Source of the DNA: UBA11606 sp965243715
GTDB taxonomy: Bacteria > Actinomycetota > Acidimicrobiia > Acidimicrobiales > Aldehydirespiratoraceae
Direction: 5' to 3'
Length of the DNA stretch: 17,215 nucleotides
Assembly (NCBI GenBank): GCA_965243715.1
Contig: CBDEVU010000005.1
Coordinates: 1-17,215 of the forward strand
A program made the position numbers and the translations under genes. Below, piece after piece: positions 14,433-17,215 of this stretch (within the stretch, counting starts at the first letter, position 1; the number at the start of each line of letters is the position of its first letter). The notes under the pieces were generated by a model. That model was not told the origin of the DNA. It saw nothing but the letters and a program-made list of their open reading frames with translations, and searched no databases.

Positions 14433-15536
14433 CTAGTGATCGGTGCGGGTGTGGCGCGCTTGGCGTTGGTAGCGACCAAGGGCAAGTTCAACTAGTGCGT
14501 CAATTAGTGACCGGTAGTCGAGTCCAGCGGCGGCCCACATCTTGGGATACATCGATATAGGGGTGAATCCGGGCATGGTATTTATCTCGTTGACTAGCCA
14601 GCCACGCGCCGTTTCATAGAAGAAGTCGACCCGGGCGAGACCTTCGACTTTGCAGGATCGGTAGGCGCTGATGGCGAGGCGTTGCATCTCGGCCAAGTGC
14701 TTGTCGGTGAGGACGGCCGGTATCTGCAGATCGGCGCCGTCTTCGTACTTGTCCCGGTAACTGTAGAAGGCAGCGCCGGGCCGGATCTCGCCTGCCACAC
14801 TCGCCCGTGGGTCTTCGTTGCCTAGGACGGAGATCTCCAACTCGCGGCCGATGATTTCCTCTTCGATGATGACCTCTCGGTCATAGGACGCCGCTAGTTC
14901 GACGGCTGCGATTGCCTCGTCGACGGTTGTGGCGCGTGAGACACCAACCGATGAACCCATGTTGGCGGGTTTGATGAACAAGGCCAGCCCAAACGCCGCG
15001 GCGGCGGCTTCTACTTCAGCGGCTATGGACGTAGTGGTGCCGTCGGGTCGACGGACAACGTCATCCACGGTGATCCACCGGTACCGGCCTTGAGGGATGC
15101 CGTGGGCGGATAAGTGATCTTTGCACGCGACCTTGTCCATGCACAAAGCGGAGGCGAGAACCCCCGCGCCGACATAGGGGACGCCGGCCATCTCCAAGAG
15201 TCCCTGTACGGTGCCATCCTCGCCCATAGGGCCGTGAAGGAGGGGCCAAACAACGGTTGGGGCGGCGCTACTTTGGGCGAGGACGGATAATGCATCGACG
15301 GATGGACCCGCCGCGGTGAGATGGTCGGGATGGTTCTTGGCGTCGGGGGCTACGGCGGCGGCCGCGCCTTCGACAAGAACCCACGAACCATCCCGGGTGA
15401 TGCCGAGGGCCTCGATGTTGTAGCGTTCAGGATCGGCCGCCGCGAGCACATGGCGGGCCGAGACACACGAGATGTCGTGCTCGGCAGATCGGCCGCCAAA
15501 CACGACAACGAGCCGGATTTGATCAGTGGCGGTCAT
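14433..15536 (-). CDS. ddl: D-alanine--D-alanine ligase
   Basis: The 367-residue ATP-grasp enzyme joins two D-alanines for the peptidoglycan stem peptide. Motifs are VVFGGRSAEHDIS (11-23, E19 equivalent to E. coli DdlB E15), LHGPMGEDGT (100-109), KPANMGSSVGVS (179-190), ARVDFF (291-296) and NEINTMPGFT (306-315). The omega-loop carries FYSYRDKYEDG with Y254, matching DdlB Tyr216; glycopeptide-resistance D-Ala-D-Lac ligases lack this Tyr, so an ordinary D-Ala-D-Ala product is expected. ATG 15536 is chosen; a TTG one codon upstream is equally in frame and neither has an obvious Shine-Dalgarno. The gene converges with TetR (21 bases between stops) and is divergent from murF, which uses its product. 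Confidence 0.95.
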   Translation of the reverse strand: MTATDQIRLVVVFGGRSAEHDISCVSARHVLAAADPERYNIEALGITRDGSWVLVEGAAAAVAPDAKNHPDHLTAAGPSVDALSVLAQSSAAPTVVWPLLHGPMGEDGTVQGLLEMAGVPYVGAGVLASALCMDKVACKDHLSAHGIPQGRYRWITVDDVVRRPDGTTTSIAAEVEAAAAAFGLALFIKPANMGSSVGVSRATTVDEAIAAVELAASYDREVIIEEEIIGRELEISVLGNEDPRASVAGEIRPGAAFYSYRDKYEDGADLQIPAVLTDKHLAEMQRLAISAYRSCKVEGLARVDFFYETARGWLVNEINTMPGFTPISMYPKMWAAAGLDYRSLIDALVELALGRYQRQARHTRTDH

Positions 15537-15568
15537 CAACGTGACCGTAGCCGTGCCACACTCAGCCC

Positions 15569-16894
15569 ATGCGTTGGCTTGCCTCCGAGATTGCTGCCGC
15601 CACGAACGGCACCTTGCACGGCGACGACGCCGAGTTGTTCCACGTCACTCAGGACTCGCGTGAGATCCAGCGGGGGCGGTCGTTGTTTGTTCCGCTGATC
15701 GCCGAACGTGACGGGCACGATTTCATTGACGCGGCCGCCGCCGCGGGGGCAGTGGCGACGCTTTCGCACCGCACGACGGTGGCGGCCGACCTTGCGACGG
15801 TCGTAGTGGAAGAGACGGCTGGCGCGCTGCGTGCACTCGCCGAGCCGCTCGGTCGCGTTTGGCCGACGCTTCGGTAATCGGAATCACCGGTTCGGTGGGC
15901 AAAACCACCACGAAGGATCTTTTGGCCGCAGTTTTGAGCATTGATCGCCCGACTCACGCCAGCACTCGTTCGTTCAACAACGAGATCGGGGTGCCGCTTA
16001 CTTTGTTGGGGGCTTCGGAGGACGCGGCGGCGATCGTGATCGAGATGGGAGCGCGCGGCATCGGACACATCGCCGAACTCTGTGCGATTGCTGCGCCTTC
16101 GATCGGCGTCGTGACATCGGTCGGAAGTGCTCACACCAGCGCCTTTGGTTCCGTCGAAGCGGTGGCGCAAGGTAAGGGCGAACTAGTGGAGGCGCTGCCC
16201 CCGGACGGGGTCGCGGTTCTGAACGCCGATGTTTCCTTGGTGGCAGAAATGGTAGCGCGTACGAGGGCTCGGGTCGTGACCTACGGCGCGGCGGGCGATG
16301 TGCGGGCCTCGTCGGTTCGTCTCGACGATGAACTCATACCGCGGTTCTTGTTGCATCGCCGTGGGGGCAGGTCGATGTTGTAGTGGGCGCCCGCGGGGTG
16401 CATTCGGTCGACAACGCCCTAGCCGCGGCTGCGGTGGCCTTGTCGCTGGGCGTGTCCCTTGATGCCCTAGCGGCTGGTCTGGCTCAGCCCGTACGGTCGC
16501 CAATGCGGATGTCGTTGGTTCGCTCGGCGGTCGGAGCGCGGGTCATCGACGATACCTATAACGCCAACCGCTGTCGGTCGGAGCGGCCCTGCGATCCCTC
16601 GCCGCGGTGCCCGCCACACGCCGGCTCGCGGGTCTTGGGGTGATGGCGGAACTAGGCGAAACTTCCGAAGCGGGAGCACGAACGGATGGCCCACCTTGCC
16701 GCGGAGTTAGGCATAGGAGTCATCGCTGTCGCCGCGCCGGGTACGGCGGCCAAGCCCACCACGTCGCTGATATTTCCGCCGCGGTTGAGGCGTTGGGCGA
16801 TTTGGCCGCGGATGATGCGGTGCTGGTGAAGGGTTCTAGAGTTGCCGAGCTAGAAAGGCTGGTCGCCCGGCTTACCGCGGGTCGACCGGCATGA
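15569..16894 (+). pseudogene. murF: UDP-N-acetylmuramoyl-tripeptide--D-Ala-D-Ala ligase, broken by five frameshifts
   Basis: MurF adds D-Ala-D-Ala to UDP-MurNAc-tripeptide. The whole protein can be read by changing frame five times. From ATG 15569: DSREIQRGRSLFVPL; after a lost base near 15861, the P-loop GITGSVGKTTTKDLL, SFNNEIGVPLTLLG and EMGARGIGHIAELC; after a lost base near 16355, SPWGQVDV and RGVHSVDNALAAAAVAL, with VIDDTYNAN; after a lost base near 16569, GVMAELGETSEA; after a gained base near 16673, EHERMAHLAAELGIGVIAVA; after a lost base near 16739, PGYGGQAHHVADISAAVEAL and VLVKGSR to the TGA at 16894. Restoring four bases and removing one gives 1329 bases, exactly 443 codons including the stop, a normal MurF length. 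Motifs stay conserved between breaks, so sequence error is as likely as real decay. It is divergent from ddl. Confidence 0.88.
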
Positions 16895-17191
16895 CATCGG
16901 GCGGCAGCGCCACGTTCGAGTCGAGGTAGCGGCGGAGTTTCTCGGCATCACAGTCGGGGCACAGCCACACTACCTTTAGCGACTGGATCGATAGTTGCGT
17001 GCCGCGGCTCTTGTCGAGGATGGCTTGGAGCGCGTCGCGAAGATCGACTCGATCACACTTCGGGCAGCGGGGAGTGAGGTCGCGATCCCAAGACGTTCGC
17101 ATTCGCCACAGGTGATCGTGATCGTGCCATCGACATTGCGACCGTCGAGGTTCTCATCCTCAGAACAGTTCGGGCAGACGACGAGGGGCAT
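16872..17191 (-). pseudogene. Small four-CxxC zinc-ribbon protein, one frameshift
   Basis: From ATG 17191 the frame reads MPLVVCPNCSEDENLDGRN and then TITITCGEC before leaving phase. A single lost base near 17098 (GCGAACG where GCGGAACG would read through) restores GTSWDRDLTPRCPKC and a continuous 106-residue protein ending at TAA 16872. The restored protein has four CxxC pairs (6/9, 28/31, 43/46, 78/81), enough for two zinc sites, joined by a mostly helical-looking stretch. I do not recognise the family; it could bind nucleic acid or protein. Its 3' end overlaps the end of murF by 23 bases on the opposite strand. It belongs to the same cluster of single-base breaks as murF, so it may be intact in the living genome. 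Confidence 0.65.
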
Positions 17192-17215
17192 AGCTTGAGG
17201 GTAGCGCTCGGGGAT

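Noticed and set aside
14433..15536. Glycopeptide-resistance type D-Ala-D-Lac ligase
   Set aside because: The omega-loop has the Tyr typical of D-Ala-D-Ala ligases (Y254 in RDKY), and no van genes are nearby.
15569..16894. Programmed ribosomal frameshifting in murF
   Set aside because: Five shifts in one gene, four in one direction and one in the other, without slippery heptamers or pseudoknots, do not fit programmed frameshifting.

Overview
The window looks like a chromosomal segment of a GC-rich bacterium, most likely an actinomycete of the Acidimicrobiia type. This is inferred from protein style only: the citrate synthase and the acyl-CoA carboxyltransferase have actinobacterial-type C-termini, and the PlsC protein resembles actinobacterial relatives. 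GTG starts are common and genes are tightly packed. No gap exceeds about 120 bases. I see no tRNA, rRNA, CRISPR array, insertion sequence or attachment site.

Left third (1-8654): central carbon metabolism. An isocitrate dehydrogenase kinase/phosphatase gene (aceK) is cut by the left edge and is followed after 13 bases by a quinone-oxidoreductase-like dehydrogenase. These converge, with only 4 bases between stops, on a leftward series: a mitochondrial-type aconitase, a LysR regulator, a divergent biotin-dependent carboxyltransferase subunit (ATGA overlap with the regulator) and citrate synthase. Citrate synthase and aconitase feed isocitrate into the branch point that AceK controls, so the segment reads as a TCA/glyoxylate-branch locus.

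Middle (8728-14411): a putative lipid operon with its own regulator. Reading leftward, the genes are (i) an 810-residue fusion of a fatty acyl-CoA reductase (Rossmann domain plus FAR_C-like region) with a HAD-IB phosphatase-like domain, (ii) a LarA/DUF2088-family protein and (iii) a PlsC-type acyltransferase. Each junction overlaps (TGATG, ATGA), implying translational coupling. A TetR regulator is divergent, and a perfect 16-bp palindrome sits midway between the two divergent start codons. The HAD domain and the LarA-like protein both carry changes at positions expected to be catalytic. This is the part of the window most likely to hold an uncharacterised pathway.

Right end (14433-17215): cell wall. 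ddl (D-Ala-D-Ala ligase) is divergent from murF (the ligase that uses D-Ala-D-Ala), with only 32 bases between starts. murF is present over its full length but broken by five single-base indels. A small four-CxxC zinc-ribbon gene that overlaps its 3' end from the opposite strand carries a sixth. All indels fall in about 1.25 kb, while the preceding 15.8 kb is clean, so sequence or assembly error near a contig end is a serious alternative to true gene decay.
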